Source of the DNA: Lucinisca nassula
Taxonomy: Eukaryota; Mollusca; Bivalvia; Lucinida; Lucinidae
Direction: 5' to 3'
Assembly: GCA_963580285.1 (NCBI GenBank)
Contig: OY757011.1
Location: 154,803,245-154,867,244 of the forward strand
DNA length: 64,000 bases
In this document: positions 1 through 10,872 of the stretch, one piece after another
How the letters are laid out: each line of letters begins with the position of its first letter
Numbering within the stretch: position 1 is the first letter of the stretch
Made by a program: the position numbers and the translations under genes
The notes under the pieces: model-generated
Told to the model about the DNA's origin: nothing
The model's database searches: none
Seen by the model: the letters and a program-made list of their open reading frames with translations, nothing else

Positions 1-340
1 CAATCATTCTGAGTAAGTTTTATGACAATTGGACTTAAAATGTGGCCTCTTCACAAGGGTTTTTTATGATTTGACCCACTGACCTCATTTTTGACCGGAC
101 ATGACCCATATTCAAACTTGAACAAAGGAACCAACATCTTATGGTGGTTTAAACTGTTTGCTGTTTTCAAATCATAAATGAAACGGCTTTTGTGCAGATA
201 AGACAAAAGTAGGCAATTTGTCCCCTTTCAGGGGGCAATAACTCTGGAAAAGATGATGGGATATGGGTGGTTCAACAAAGGAACCCAGATCCTATAGTGC
301 TTCCAAGTTGTGTGTAAATTTGGTTAAAATTATATCACAA
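1..340 (+). repeat. Fragment of the long satellite-bearing repeat, cut by left edge
   Basis: The first 130 bases match the roughly 145-bp tandem unit seen at 900-2520 and the rest matches the AAAGGAACCAAGATCTTA-type unit at 2560-2760. It appears to be the tail of another copy lacking the terminal hairpin. A fresh copy begins immediately at 341. Confidence 0.6.
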
Positions 341-3300
341 GAGGGCCCTGGTTCACTCACCTGTGTGCCACTGTCTCTAGTACATTCTATTTTAAGCTCT
401 GGGGGCCATCTTGTTCATCAACAGAGTGATTTCAGCTTATTTGGTAGGGAATAACCTAGGAAACATTCCTGTGAACTTTGAGTCAAATTGACCTTAGGGT
501 TTAGGTGGAGTTTACGTTTGAATCAAATTTACAATATTTTCTATTTTTAGCTCCGGTAAACAATTTTGTTCATCAGAGTGAGATCATTTTAGCCTTTTTG
601 GTAGAGGGTCATCTAAGCAACATTATCGCAAGGAACCTACATGCTAAATATGAAGGCTGTATCTCAAATACTTCAAAAGTTATGACAAAGTAGGTCAAAG
701 GTCAAGGTCATGGGTCAAAAGTTTTGAATGGTTGAGAAAACCTTGTCACAAGGAACATACATGCCAAATATGAAGGCTCTATCTCATATGGTTCAAAAGG
801 TATGATAAAGCAGATCACAGGTCAAGATCATAGGTCAAATCATTACATGAGTGGGAAGCCCTTGTCAGAAGGAACCAACATGCCAAATATGAAGGCTCTA
901 TCTCAAACGGTTTTAAAGTTATAACAAAATGACCTACTGATCTACTTTTTGATTTGACATGACCCACATTCGAACTTAACTGAGATATTGTCCAGATGAT
1001 CATTCTGAGCAAGTTTTATGATGATTTGACTAAAACTGTGGCCTCTAAGAGTGTTCTAAATGTTTTTCTATGATTTTACCTGCTGATCTACTTTTTGACC
1101 CGACATGACCCATATTCAAAATTTACCCAGATATTGTCAAGATGATCATTCTGAGCAAGTTTGATGATGATTGGACCAAAACTGGGGCCTCTTGTGTGTT
1201 TACAAGGTTTTTCAACAATCTGACCTACTTACCTGCATATTGACCAGATATGACCTGTATTTAAAATTAACCCGAGATATTGTCAAATGATCATTTTGAG
1301 CAAGTTCGATGATGGTCGGACCAAACCTGTAGCCTCTAGTGTGTTTAGAGTTTTTTTTTTCTATGATTTGACCTACTGACCTACTTTTTGACCTAACATG
1401 ACCCATATTTGAACTTGACTGAGATATTGTCAAGATGATCATTCCGGGCAAGTTTGATGGTGATCAGACTAAAACTGTGGCCTCTAGTGTGTTCACAAGG
1501 TTTTTCTATGATTTGACCTACTGACCTACTTTTTGACCTGGTATGATCCATATTCAAACTTGACCGAGATATTGTCACACTGATCATTCTGGGCAAGTTT
1601 GATGATGATCGGACCATAACGGTAGCCTCTAGTGTGTTCACAAGGTTTTTCTCTGATTTGACCTACTGACCTACTTTTTGATCCAACATGTCCCATATTC
1701 GAACTTCACCAAGACATTGTCATGTCAATCATTCTGGGCATGTTTGATGATGATTGGACCAAAACTGTGGCCTCTAGTGTATTCACAAGCTTTTCTATGA
1801 TTTTACCTACTGACCTACTTTGTGACCCGACATGACTCATATTCAAAAGTGACCAAGATATTATCAAGATGATCATTCTGAGCAAGTTTGATGATGATTG
1901 GACCAAACCTGTGGCCTCTAGTGTGTTCAGAAGGTTTTTCTGATTTGACCTACTGACCTTCTTTTTGACAAGACAACACCGATACTTGAACTTGACTGAG
2001 ACATTGTCAAGTCTGATGATGATCGGACCAAAACTGTGGCCTCTAGTGTGTTCACAAGGTTTTACTCTGATTTGACCTACTGATTTACGTTTTGATCCGA
2101 AATGACCTATATTCGAACTTGACCGACATATTGTCAAGATAATCAGTCTGGGCAAGTTTGATGATGATAGGACCAAAACTGTGGCCTCTAGTGTATTCAC
2201 AAAGTTTTTCTATGATTTGACCTACTGACCTACTTTGTGACCCGACATGACCCATATTTGAACTTGACCCAGATATTGTTAAGACGATCATTGTGAGCAA
2301 GTTTGATGACATTCTGACCAACACTGTGGCCTCTAGAGTGTTCACAAGGTTTTTCTATGATTTGACCTACTGACCTATTTTTTGACCCGACATAACCCAT
2401 ATTCGAACTTGACCGAGATATTGTCAAGATGATCACTCTGCGCAAGTTTGATGACGATCGGACCAAAACTTTGGCCTCTAGAGTGTTCACAAGGGTTTTC
2501 TTATGATCTGACCTACTGACCTCAATTTTGACCGGTCATGACCCATATTCAAACTTGAACAAAGGAACCAAGATCTTATGACGGTTTAAGTTATATGCAA
2601 GTTTGGTTACAATCAAATCATAAATGAAACAGCTATTGTGCAGATAAGACCAAAATAGGCAATTTGTGCCCTTTCAGGGGCCATAACTCTGGAACAGATG
2701 ATGCGATATGGGTGGTTCAACAAAGGAACCAAGATCTTATAGTGCTTCAGGTTATGTGTAAATTTGGTTAAAATTATACCATAAACAAAACAGCTATCAT
2801 GCAGACAAGACCAAAACAGCCAATTTTTGCCCTTTCAGGGGCCATAACTCTAGTACCCTTGATGTGATATGCCTGGTTCAAGAAAGGAACCAAGATCTTG
2901 TGGTGGTACAAATTGTGTGTAAGTTTGGTTAAAATCAAATGATAAATGAAACAGCTATTGTGCAGACAATACCAAAATAGGAAATTTTTGCCTTTTCAGG
3001 AGCCATAACTCTGGTACCCATGATGGGATATGGCTGGTTCAAGAAAGGAGCCAAAATTTTGTGGTGTTACAAATTGTGTGCAAGTTTAGTTAAAATCAAA
3101 TCATAAATGAAACAGCTATCATGCAGACAAGATCAAAATAGGCAAATTTTGCCCTTTCAGGGGCCGTAACTCCGTATCACATGATGGGATATGGCTGGTT
3201 CAAGAAAGGAACTGAGATCTCATGGTGGTACAAGTTGTGTGCAAGTCTGGTTAAAATCAAATCATAAATGAAGATGCTATCGTGCGGACAAGAAATTGTT

Positions 3301-3388
3301 TACGGACGCACGGACGCACGCACGCACGGACGACGGACAAAATGTGATCACAAAAGCTCACCTTGTCACTACGTGACAGGTGAGCTAA
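341..3388 (+). mobile_element. Long non-coding repeat 1 (Helentron-like architecture)
   Basis: It begins ACAAGAGGGCCC with the motif CTCACCTG at 356-363 and ends in a stem-loop (3355-3386, arms AGCTCACC/GGTGAGCT) that contains the reverse complement CAGGTGAG at 3377-3384. Between lie about eleven degenerate copies of a 145-bp unit (about 900-2520) and several copies of a second, roughly 170-bp unit (2540-3280). A GGACGCAC-rich stretch (3303-3338) precedes the hairpin. No protein is encoded. Subterminal inverted repeats, a 3' hairpin and central tandem repeats are the reported design of non-autonomous Helentrons; that assignment is inference. Confidence 0.6.
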
Positions 3389-3398
3389 AAACTGATCA

Positions 3399-3625
3399 TT
3401 AACCCTTTTTGTACCAAATTGAATCTTCCACCCTATATATGGCAGGAGTCCATTTCAAATATAGGGGTGTCAGGTTGTGTTTTCTTAAAAACTATTCGGA
3501 AAATGGCTGAACTTTTTGGAAACAGTGTAGACCCTGATCAGACGGCGCAAAACGTGGCGTCTGATCTGGGCCTGCACTGTTTGCCAGTGTACAAGTTTTG
3601 GGGTTTCCGGTACAAAATGGGTTAA
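3399..3625 (+). mobile_element. TTAA-flanked MITE, family 2
   Basis: Begins TTAACCCTTTTTGTACCAAA and ends with TGGGTTAA, so the TTAA target and a short inverted repeat (CCC/GGG and flanking) bound it. The core is a palindrome around CCTGATCAGACG and CAGTGTAGACCC. Copies of the same family occur at 9853-10060, 20908-21133 and about 27386-27565. TTAA target sites suggest a piggyBac-type source. Confidence 0.65.
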
Positions 3626-3639
3626 GTATGGCAAATATA

Positions 3640-3970
3640 CTACTATTTTTTGCAGAAAAAACATGAGCAGCAAAGAGCAGCTCACATTTTTTTTCAGCAA
3701 AAATACCAGAGTATTAGATATTTTACTTTTACTAGAACAGTTAACAATTTGACTATTAACGAGCTCGTTAAGCTAACAATGCTTTGAACAACTGAACCCT
3801 TATGAGCCAGCTGTCTATTACTTTAGGCTGGGAAAATGGTCCTGTACTGAGGCTTTGTTTTGTATAACCCTCAAAGTCCTGTATTTTAAGAGAAAAGTAA
3901 ACCCTGCAACTAATCTGAGTCTACACTGTTTACCAGTGTCCTAGCATATGAGCTCAGTCCATATTTTACA
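3640..3970. repeat. Relic of the GGGGCCAGTTGTTC palindromic MITE, then unassigned DNA
   Basis: 3640-3800 matches the inner half of the palindromic element that is complete at 24448-24691 (AGCAGCTCACATTTTTT, CGAGCTCGTTAAGCTAAC, TTTGAACAACTG). 3800-3970 shows nothing recognisable. Confidence 0.5.
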
Positions 3971-5752
3971 GACAAGAGGGCCCTGATTCGCTCACCTGAA
4001 TGTCACTGTCTCTAGTACATTCTATTTTTAGCTCTGATGGCCATCATGTTCATTAGAGTGGAACGATCTCAGCTTTTTTGGTAGGGTGTCACCTAGGCAA
4101 CATTCCTTTGAAGTTTGAATAAAATTGACCCAAGGGTTTAGGAAGAGTTCGCATTTGAAGCAAATTTACAATGTTTTTCTATTTTTAGCTCTGGTGGCCA
4201 TACTATTCATCGGAGTGAGACCATTTTAGCTATTTTGGTAGAGAGTCATCTAAGCAACATTCCTATGAAGTTTGAATGTAATTGGCCCAAGGGTACAGGA
4301 GGAGTGTTGCTTGAAGATTTTTTCAATTTTTAGCCCTGGTGGCTATCTTGTTTATCAGAGTGGAATGATTTTAACTATTTTCGTAGGGAGTCATCTGGGC
4401 AATATTCCTGTGAAGTTTGAAGCAAATTTACAATGTTTTTCTATTTTTAGCTCTGGTGGCCATTTTGTTCATCGGAGTGGGATCATTTTAGCTAATATGG
4501 CAGATGGTCACAACATAATATTCCTGTGAAGTTTGAATCAAATTGGCCCAAGGGGTAAGGAGGAATTGTCGTTTGAAGAATTTTTCTATTTTTAGGTCTG
4601 GTGGCCATCTTGTTAGTCAGAACGGAACAATTTTAGCTATTTAAATTTTTCTGCTTTTAGCTATGGCCGCCATTTTGCTCATCAAAGCTAAACATTTTAG
4701 CTATTTTGGTAGTGGGTCATCTAAGCAACATTCCTATGAAGTTTGAATGAAATTGGCCCAAGGGTAAAGGAGGAGTAGTCGCTTGATGAATTTTTCTATT
4801 TTTAGCTCTGGCAGCCATCTTGTTAGTCAGAGCGGAATGATTTTAGCTATTTCTTTAGGGAGTCACCTACATCACATTCCTGTGACGTTGGAATCAAATT
4901 GGCCCAAGGGTAAAGGAGGAGTTCGTGTTTGAGGCAAATTTACGATGTTTTTCTATTTTTAGCTATGGCGGCCATTTTGCTCATCAGAGCAGAACCTTTC
5001 AGCTGCTTTTTTGGTAGATGGTCACCTAAGCAACATTCCTATGAAGTTTGAATACAATTGACCCAAGGGAACAGGAGCAATTGTCGTTTAAAGATTTTTT
5101 CTATTTTTAGCTCTGGTGGCCATCTTGTTTGTCAGAGCACAACGATTTTAGCTATTTTGGTAGGGAGTCATTTGGGCAACATTCCTGTGAAGTTTGAATC
5201 AAATTGGCCCAAGGGTTGAGGAGGAGTTTGTGTTTGAAGCAAATTTACGTTTTCCTATTTTTAGCTGTGGCAGCCATTTTGCTCATCAGAGCAATACCTT
5301 TTTAGCTAATTTAGTAGAGGGTCATCTAAGCAACATTCCTATGAAGTTTGAATTAATTTGACCCAAGGATACAGGAGTTGTCGTTTAAAGAATTTTCTAT
5401 TTTTAGCTCTGGCGGCCATTTTGTTCACTGGAGCGGAACATTTAAGCTATTTTGGTAGAGGGACACCTAAGCAGCATTCCTATAAAGTTTGAATGAAAAT
5501 GGCCTTAAGGTACAGAAGTTGTCGCTTAAAGATTTTTCTATTTCTAGCTCTAGCGGCCATCTTGTTCAGCGGAGCGGAACAATTTTAGTAGATGGTCACC
5601 TCAGCAATATTCCTATGAAGTTTTATTGAAATTGGCTCAAGGGTTAAGGAGGAGTTAGCATTTAAAGCAAATTGTTGACGCCGCACGACACACAACGGAC
5701 ATTGACTGATCACAATAGCTCACCATGAGCACTTCGTGCTCAGGTGAGCTAA
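3971..5752 (+). mobile_element. Long non-coding repeat 2 (same superfamily as repeat 1)
   Basis: Starts ACAAGAGGGCCC with CTCACCTG at 3991-3998, ends with a stem-loop 5717-5750 (AGCTCACC/GGTGAGCT, with an inner GAGCAC/GTGCTC stem) containing CAGGTGAG at 5741-5748. The body is about ten copies of a unit of 130-220 bp with the marker phrase TTTCTATTTTTAGCTCTGG. The ends agree with repeat 1 but the body is unrelated. Confidence 0.6.
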
Positions 5753-6254
5753 TAACATTCTTTGAACTGCACTTGACATTATAGCAACAATAATAGCATG
5801 GCAATAAACTCTACCTTGATTTTGTATTTGGTCAGCAATAAACAAGTGGACAATAGCGGGTGGGAAACTTCTTGAGTGTTCGAAACTTTGGGTTGATTGA
5901 TATACAATTGACCCAAAACTCAGAGTAAAGTTTTAACCCTTCAGATGCCAATCACAACAATTGTCATCTGCTTTGTTGTCAGCTGGTTACTTGAAAAGTC
6001 ATTGTTGCAAAATTGTGGATCCAGATCAGAATACTCCTCTATGAGTGAATAAAGATCACAGTTCCTCTTGGAGTCCCACTATTCGCCTGTATACAAAAAT
6101 ATGTATGAAAAGTTTGCCAGAAGATGCAGCAGACATTTTCAGATGCAGTTTCTCTTGACATCTTAAGGGTTAAGCATTTTCTCGGTAGCATATGTAGATG
6201 TACATGCTTGACAAGTAACAAGTTATCTATTATATCATTAGAAGTATGTATTAC
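5753..6254. other. GSPT1 intron 12 part, nothing recognised
   Basis: AT-rich sequence after the donor of exon 12 (which reads leftwards). I see no exon of eRF3, no repeat family seen elsewhere in the window, and no RNA gene. Confidence 0.5.
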
Positions 6255-6326
6255 CTTTGCATCAAAGGTTCTTCCAGTTGAACACGGTGAGTCTAAAGGA
6301 CAGAGAACAAAACCTGGTGATACATC
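6255..6326 (-). CDS. GSPT1: GSPT1 exon 12: start of domain 3 (last exon in window)
   Basis: 24 codons in phase 0: DVSPGFVLCPLDSPCSTGRT then FDAK. This is the conserved SPGFVL and FDA link from domain 2 into domain 3, the eRF1-binding barrel. TTTCAG acceptor, AAG|GTAATA donor. No further exon could be found between here and position 1, so the rest of domain 3 and the stop codon lie outside the window. Confidence 0.93.
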
Positions 6327-6474
6327 CTGAAACAGATAAAATCCAAGCAGTGACAGCATTGGTGGGTCTATATTGTCTTTGGGTTAAGGATGGGGGTATT
6401 GCTGAAGAAAACTTTGCAGTATCTTATTAGCTGCTTAGTATAAACTTAATCTGAAAACATAGGTTCACAAAAAC

Positions 6475-7736
6475 TAACATTACTATGAGGGCGAGTCAAT
6501 AAACAGCCTACTAACATTACTATGAGGGCGAGTCAATAAACAGCCTTTATTTCTGGGCGAGACCAATCTCCTCTTTTTCGATGTGATTACCCTCTAGAAT
6601 GATACACTTTGACCAACGTTGTTCCAGTGCCATTAGCCCAGAATTGAAGAAGCCAGGGTCCTTGTCTCCGATCCACTCCTCAACTTCTTCCTTGGACTGG
6701 AAATGACATCCACAGACATCCTTTTCCAAGTTTGGGAATAGAAAATAGTCACTAGGACCTAAGTCCTGAGAGTATGTGGGGTGTGGTTTTAGCTTGTACC
6801 CATTCTACTCAACAGCATCCATTGCAATTTGAAAGTGTGGACTCTTGCATTGTCCTGTTGGATCAGAATCCCTTTGGAGATTTTACCTCGGCATTTTTCA
6901 CGGATTGCAGTTCTCATTTTGTAGAGCAAATTTGCATAATATACACCTGTGATTGTACTTTTCTTTGCTAGAAAGTCCAATATGTGTCCCAAAATAAAGT
7001 TGCCATCAACTCGCCAGCACAGGGTTGCACTTTGAACATCTTTGTTCTTGGAGACCCTGGCCCTACCCACTGGCTGAGTTTTATTCTCTGGCTCATAAAA
7101 ATGGACTCATGTCTCATCTACGGTCACCAGACGTGAAAGAAAATCATCTTCCTTGGACCTAAACCGCTTAAACTATGCGCTGCATACTGATGCTCTGGTT
7201 GCCATTTGCTTGTCACCAAGGGATTTTGGGACCCAACAGGCTGTTAGCTTGCGCATACCCAAGCAATCATGTAAAATTGTTGAAGCACTACCATGTAATA
7301 TGTGTAATGCATTCGCTATTTTTTTACTTAATACTTATCTAGACATTTCTTAATTGGTGGCATCTGTTGGGCGTCAAGACCTGGTTTCGTCTTCTAAAGA
7401 CGTTCTACCACATTTGAATTCCCCAACCTAGAATTTAACTTGTGCATACAATGGTGAGAAGACCCTTTAAAACTGGTCAACTGGCAATGTATTTCCTGAC
7501 CTGTTTTCCCTTTCAAAAGGACCAAATCACAGCATGGTACTAAACTTCTGACGAAAAGCTTGCTTTTGCATTGCTAGCCATGTTTGAAGTTCAATAACTT
7601 ATGAGTGAATGACACGATAAGGGGGCAATTTTGTCCTCATACCTAAAACATGTATTAAAACAAGGCATGAAAATCTTGGTTGTCTCTGTCAACTGGAAAT
7701 GGGATAGGATGGTTACTTATTGACTTGCTCTCATAG
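6475..7736 (-). mobile_element. mariner transposon relic
   Basis: Inverted ends TGAGGGCGAGTCAATAA (left) and TTATTGACTTGCTCTCA (right, to 7734) are each preceded or followed by TA, the mariner target. The transposase lies on the minus strand in several frames: GRTSLEDETRS, then VDET with VHFYEPEN (first catalytic Asp; Trp codon mutated to TGA), QQDNARVHT (second Asp), SQDLGPSDYFLFPN (third Asp, D34D class), and a C-terminus ending in RWSKCIILEGNHIEKEE. Stops and frameshifts make it inactive. The left terminus is duplicated in tandem (6483-6502 and 6520-6539). Confidence 0.9.
6547..7570 (-). pseudogene. mariner transposase pseudogene
   Basis: DD34D transposase that would cut and reinsert the element at TA. 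The two best preserved open stretches are 6789-7070 (centre, with SKNKDVQSATLCWRVDGN and QQDNARVHT) and 6547-6770 (C-terminal third). The N-terminal third (about 7080-7570) is recognisable only through short motifs with several stop codons, including TGA for Trp in the DETW motif. Confidence 0.85.
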
Positions 7737-7810
7737 CTCACTCTTACTGAGCACTGATGTGCCAGGCTCTGGCAGTAGTGTAATAGCTCCTCTTGGGCTG
7801 TCCAATAGCG

Positions 7811-8087
7811 ATTGTTTGTTTGGAGTTTAATGACCCATTCAACATTATTACGGTTATATCTAGCCAGTCAGTTTATCTTACCACATTTTTTTCCTGGGCA
7901 GGATTATACATAAGCAATTAACTAGTGAACTATACATTCTTCTGCCATAAACTGACAATTGCTTTTCTTGGATCAGCAGAAGGGAGAGAATTACTGAAGA
8001 GAAGATTTCATGATCAATCTCTGAGAAAGAATGCTGCCAACCTGGCAGTTATTAAACCCCTGACCTCTTGATCAACAGTCAAATGTG
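7811..8087 (-). mobile_element. SINE family C copy (tRNA-head type), decayed
   Basis: Matches the copy at 27790-28100 through GTTTGTTTGGAGTTTAATG, CAGTTTATCTTACCACA, TCCTGGGCAGG, AAACTGACAATTGC and GATTTCATGATCAATCTC. The tRNA-like head near 8060 is degraded. Confidence 0.6.
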
Positions 8088-8284
8088 CATCCGAACAAAC
8101 AAGAGACTAGCTTTATACAGCAAAGCTGAAAAGTTCAATACATACACTATTGAAGCTATTGTTTATGCTTTCTGTTGTTTTTGTAGGGTCTTAAGGGGAA
8201 TGGAAACACCTGGCACATTTTTCTGCCATTTTTCCAAGGGAGACAACTTTAGGGACTTCTTGTTTGCTTTTCTATATGCTCAGT

Positions 8285-8375
8285 CTTGCTGAAAAAGGGG
8301 TCTACTGTTAAAGGAAAGAATTTGCTCCTTCTTTCCTCCTCAGGAGCAAATTCTTTCCTTTAAGAGTTGACCCCT
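8285..8375. repeat. Inverted-repeat hairpin
   Basis: AAAGGAAAGAATTTGCTCCT pairs with AGGAGCAAATTCTTTCCTTT across a short loop, flanked by GGGGTC and GACCCC. A foldback MITE remnant; no coding potential. Confidence 0.7.
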
Positions 8376-8554
8376 ATTAACATGAAAGTCAAAAAAAACT
8401 TTTGAAGTAGTTGCCTCCCCTGAAAGTGTACCCATTCCCTTTAAATATAGGATATATGAGCCCTGTCATAAGAAAACCTATTTTCACAGTCATTTCACTA
8501 ATGAGAACACAGATCAACTGTGCAATATAGTCAGATGGTAACAAATTCCAAACT

Positions 8555-8820
8555 GCCCTAGAGGTATGTTTGGAGTTTTATGGCCAAGTCAACACTATTT
8601 AGGACATTTTGAGATGGTCAAGTTTACCAAGCCAGGGAGTTAACAAGTATAATACACATTATTCTGTGGGAACTGACAATTGCCATTCTTGAATCAGTAG
8701 AAGGGAGAGAGTGAGCACAGAAAAGATTTCATCATCAATGTTGCCAACCCCGGCAGGTATGAATTGTACAAGCCTGATCAGTCAATTGTGCATCCAACTG
8801 AGCTACCGTGGCGGGCCTGA
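8555..8820 (-). mobile_element. SINE family C copy
   Basis: Second neighbouring copy of the family: TTTGGAGTTTTATGGCCAAG, GTTTACCAAGCCAGGGAG, AACTGACAATTGCCATTC, AAAAGATTTCATCATCAATG, with a decayed tRNA-like head ending ATCCAACTGAGCTACCGTGG. Confidence 0.6.
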
Positions 8821-8839
8821 ACTGGGTTATACTAAAGCT

Positions 8840-8903
8840 TCCTGTGGCCAGCAAACGCTCTGATCAGACTGTGCAGTCTGATCAGAGCGTTTGCTGGCCA
8901 CAA
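8840..8903. repeat. Near-perfect palindrome
   Basis: TGGCCAGCAAACGCTCTGAT reads back as ATCAGAGCGTTTGCTGGCCA with CAGACTGTGCAGTCTG between them: a hairpin of about 28 bp per arm. It shares the GATCAGACTG core of the TTAA MITEs and is probably a derivative. Confidence 0.8.
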
Positions 8904-9073
8904 GCTTAAAAGAAAGTAGTCTTTTTCATGCTTTTCTATAAAGCGTTTCTCATGATGCAGATGATACGGTAAAAATCCCATAAAATTAGGACACCTTGAG
9001 GCCTTGCTGTAATGCTCCTAAAATTTTAACAAATTTATTTCATGATCCAGCAACGAGTCCAAAAGGTGCAGAC

Positions 9074-9240
9074 GGAATGGCAAACAGTGTAGACCCTGAT
9101 CAGACTGCTTCTTCAGGAGCAGTCTGAAGTCTGATCTGGGTCTGCACTGTTTCGAATGGCAAACAGTGTAGACCCTGATCAGACTGCTCCTTCAGGAGCA
9201 GTCTGATCTGGGTCTGCACTGTTTGCTTAGGCCTGTCTGT
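9074..9240. repeat. Two tandem hairpins of the GATCAGACTGC type
   Basis: Two copies (about 9078-9155 and 9156-9232) of AATGGCAAACAGTGTAGACC ... GGTCTGCACTGTTT, each folding back on CAGACTGCTCCT or a variant. They lie 30 bp from the donor of GSPT1 exon 11. Confidence 0.7.
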
Positions 9241-9270
9241 CCCAATATTTAGGATCATTATGGTGCATAC

Positions 9271-9372
9271 TTCTTCCTCTACTCCTGAGACTTTCATCTT
9301 TACATTCTCTCCAGGATGAGCTTCATCTGCGTCTTCATCGTATGACCATAACTGCATAATTTTAACTTGAAC
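9271..9372 (-). CDS. GSPT1: GSPT1 exon 11: domain 2, second half
   Basis: 34 codons in phase 0: VQVKIMQLWSYDEDADEAHP, GENVKMKVSGVEEE. PGENVK with GVEEE is the conserved end of domain 2 in eRF3 (PGENLK...GIEEE in vertebrates). Acceptor TTTCAG, donor GAA|GTATGC. A hairpin repeat lies about 30 bp downstream of the donor and a TTAA MITE begins 25 bp upstream of the acceptor, so the exon is tightly boxed in by mobile DNA. Confidence 0.93.
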
Positions 9373-9396
9373 CTGAAATACAGTGCAATACTGCTA

Positions 9397-9753
9397 TTAA
9401 CCCTTGACCTGCTGAATATTTATATATGCCACACCCACTACTGATTATCAACCAATCAGATTACTTGATGCAAATATTGCAACAAATTCATGAGCTGAAT
9501 GACAAACAATGAAGATCCTGATCAGATGGCTCCTTTAGAATTTGTTTGTTTGATTTGAGGTTTAACGTCCCCGTCAACACTGTAAAGGTCATTTTGGAGA
9601 CGTTGCTTCCAATTTTGTGGGACTTTTACCCGACATTGAGATGAAATGACATCTCAAGCCCTGTCGCCCCAAGGCTCCTTTAGAAGCCATCTGATCTGGA
9701 TCTTCAATGTTTGAAAGATAAGACATAGCCGGGCTCAGCAGGACAAGGGTTTA
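9397..9753 (+). mobile_element. TTAA MITE family 1, split by a SINE
   Basis: TTAACCCTTGACCTGCTGAA at the left and AGCAGGACAAGGGTTTA at the right delimit a family-1 MITE; its hairpin arm CAGATGGCTCCTTTAGAA is interrupted at 9541-9672. The reference design (for example 37565-37777) is TTAACCCTTGTCCTGCTGAA ... AGCATGACAAGGGTTAA with a central palindrome AGATCCAGATCAGATGGC. Nested insertion proves that the MITE is older than the SINE. Confidence 0.8.
9541..9672 (-). mobile_element. SINE family D, 5'-truncated, with 13-bp target duplication
   Basis: On the minus strand it runs GGGCGACAGGGCTTGAGATG ... GACGGGGACGTTAAACCTC and ends in a (CAAA)n tail. GGCTCCTTTAGAA is duplicated exactly at 9528-9540 and 9673-9685, the mark of target-primed retroposition. 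Related copies: 26345-26545, 36385-36600, 37785-37960, 39350-39645, 43937-44240, 47705-47965 and 53240-54670 (split). Confidence 0.85.
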
Positions 9754-9852
9754 GACCAGCTACAATCAAGACTAATCCCTTTATTCAGAATTCTGCCCAC
9801 ACCTGGGACTGCAGTTCTTCAGAAATGAACTTTGGACATGTGGGTTCATGCT

Positions 9853-10060
9853 TTAACCCTTTTTGTACCAAATGTAATCTTCCACCTTATATATAGCAGG
9901 AGTCCATTTCAAAGTATAGGGGTTCAAAATTGATTTAGAAAATGGCAGTGTAGGCCCTGATCAGACGATGCATTCTGCGGCGTCTGATCTGGGCCTGCAC
10001 TGTTTACTGTTTGCCAAGGTACCCCTTTAGGGGTTTCTGGAACCGTACTGAATGGGTTAA
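9853..10060 (+). mobile_element. TTAA-flanked MITE, family 2
   Basis: TTAACCCTTTTTGTACCAAA at the left, GTACTGAATGGGTTAA at the right; the core palindrome GTAGGCCCTGATCAGACG / CGTCTGATCTGGGCCTGC is intact. Confidence 0.75.
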
Positions 10061-10196
10061 CAAATGAACGACGAACAGAAAACCAGTCTCTATAAAGGGC
10101 CATGCTTCAAGCAGGTGTAACGAAATTTAAAATCATAATTAAAAGGTTTCAGTTATTCTCTTTCTTATTCTTCTCCAAGTGCCTTCTAGTGATAGA

Positions 10197-10490
10197 CCAC
10201 CTTTTGGGCTGTTCAAAAGTGGTCTTAAAGACCATTTCTGAACAGTCCCAAAGGTGGTTTGAATATAGGAATTTTTATGTATATTCCCCAAAAAATTCTG
10301 CTACTAAGACCACCTAAAATTAAGACTAAATCTGTTTTAAAAAGCTTATTTAGGTTTCAGTAATTCTTCCTTTGTGAATTCTTTAACCAATGTCCTCTGA
10401 TCAGAGACCACCTTTGGGGCTGTTCAAAAGTGGTCTTTAAGACCACTTTTGAACAGTCCCAAAGGTGGTCTTAGTATAGAAATTTTACTG
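10197..10490. repeat. Two hairpin MITE copies (CCACCTTTGGGACTGTTC type)
   Basis: 10197-10259 and 10408-10468 each fold on CTGTTCAAAAGTGGTCTT / AAGACCACTTTTGAACAG; a third copy is at 24170-24235. They are flanked by similar AT-rich arms (GAATATAGGAATTTTTATG). Confidence 0.7.
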
Positions 10491-10559
10491 TAATATTCAC
10501 CGAAACCTCTTTGTGATAATATTGCTGGCGTCAAAAAGGAAGTCTGTGTTGTGTGTGTC

Positions 10560-10720
10560 TTGTGTCTATGTTTGAGTTTTACATCCCACCAACAATGAAG
10601 GTCACATGGAGACAAGACCTTGGTTTAAAGACTTATCTAAAAAAAAGTCTGGGATCAAATCCTTGACCCTTGGCTTATGAGCCAAGAAGCTTTACCACTA
10701 CATCAAGGAGACTTCTGTCG
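10560..10720 (-). mobile_element. SINE family A copy (tRNA head), minus orientation
   Basis: Reads TTTGAGTTTTACATCCCACC ... CAAGACCTTGGTTTAAAGAC and a decayed B-box (GGGATCAAATCC) on the plus strand, the reverse of the copies at 21305, 39757 and 41234. Confidence 0.6.
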
Positions 10721-10758
10721 TGTGTTAGGTTATTTATTTATTTATTTATTCAGAAATT

Positions 10759-10867
10759 TTTGTCATCAAACATTTATTTACACAGTACAGCTAAGTATTC
10801 AACAACATAAAACAGTTTATGTTTTCGAATACTTAGCTATACTGTGTAAAAAAGTGTTTGATGACAA
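10759..10867. repeat. Long palindrome (foldback element)
   Basis: GTCATCAAACATTTATTTAC pairs with GTAAAAAAGTGTTTGATGAC, and CTAAGTATTC with GAATACTTAG, with a short loop at AACAACATAAAAC. Arms of about 50 bp with few mismatches. Confidence 0.75.
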
Positions 10868-10872
10868 ACTAG

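Noticed and set aside
815..2490. Overlapping minus-strand open frames with a recurrent MNTLEATVLV... protein
   Set aside because: They repeat with the 145-bp satellite and shift frame between units; the protein repeat is only a translation of the tandem array.
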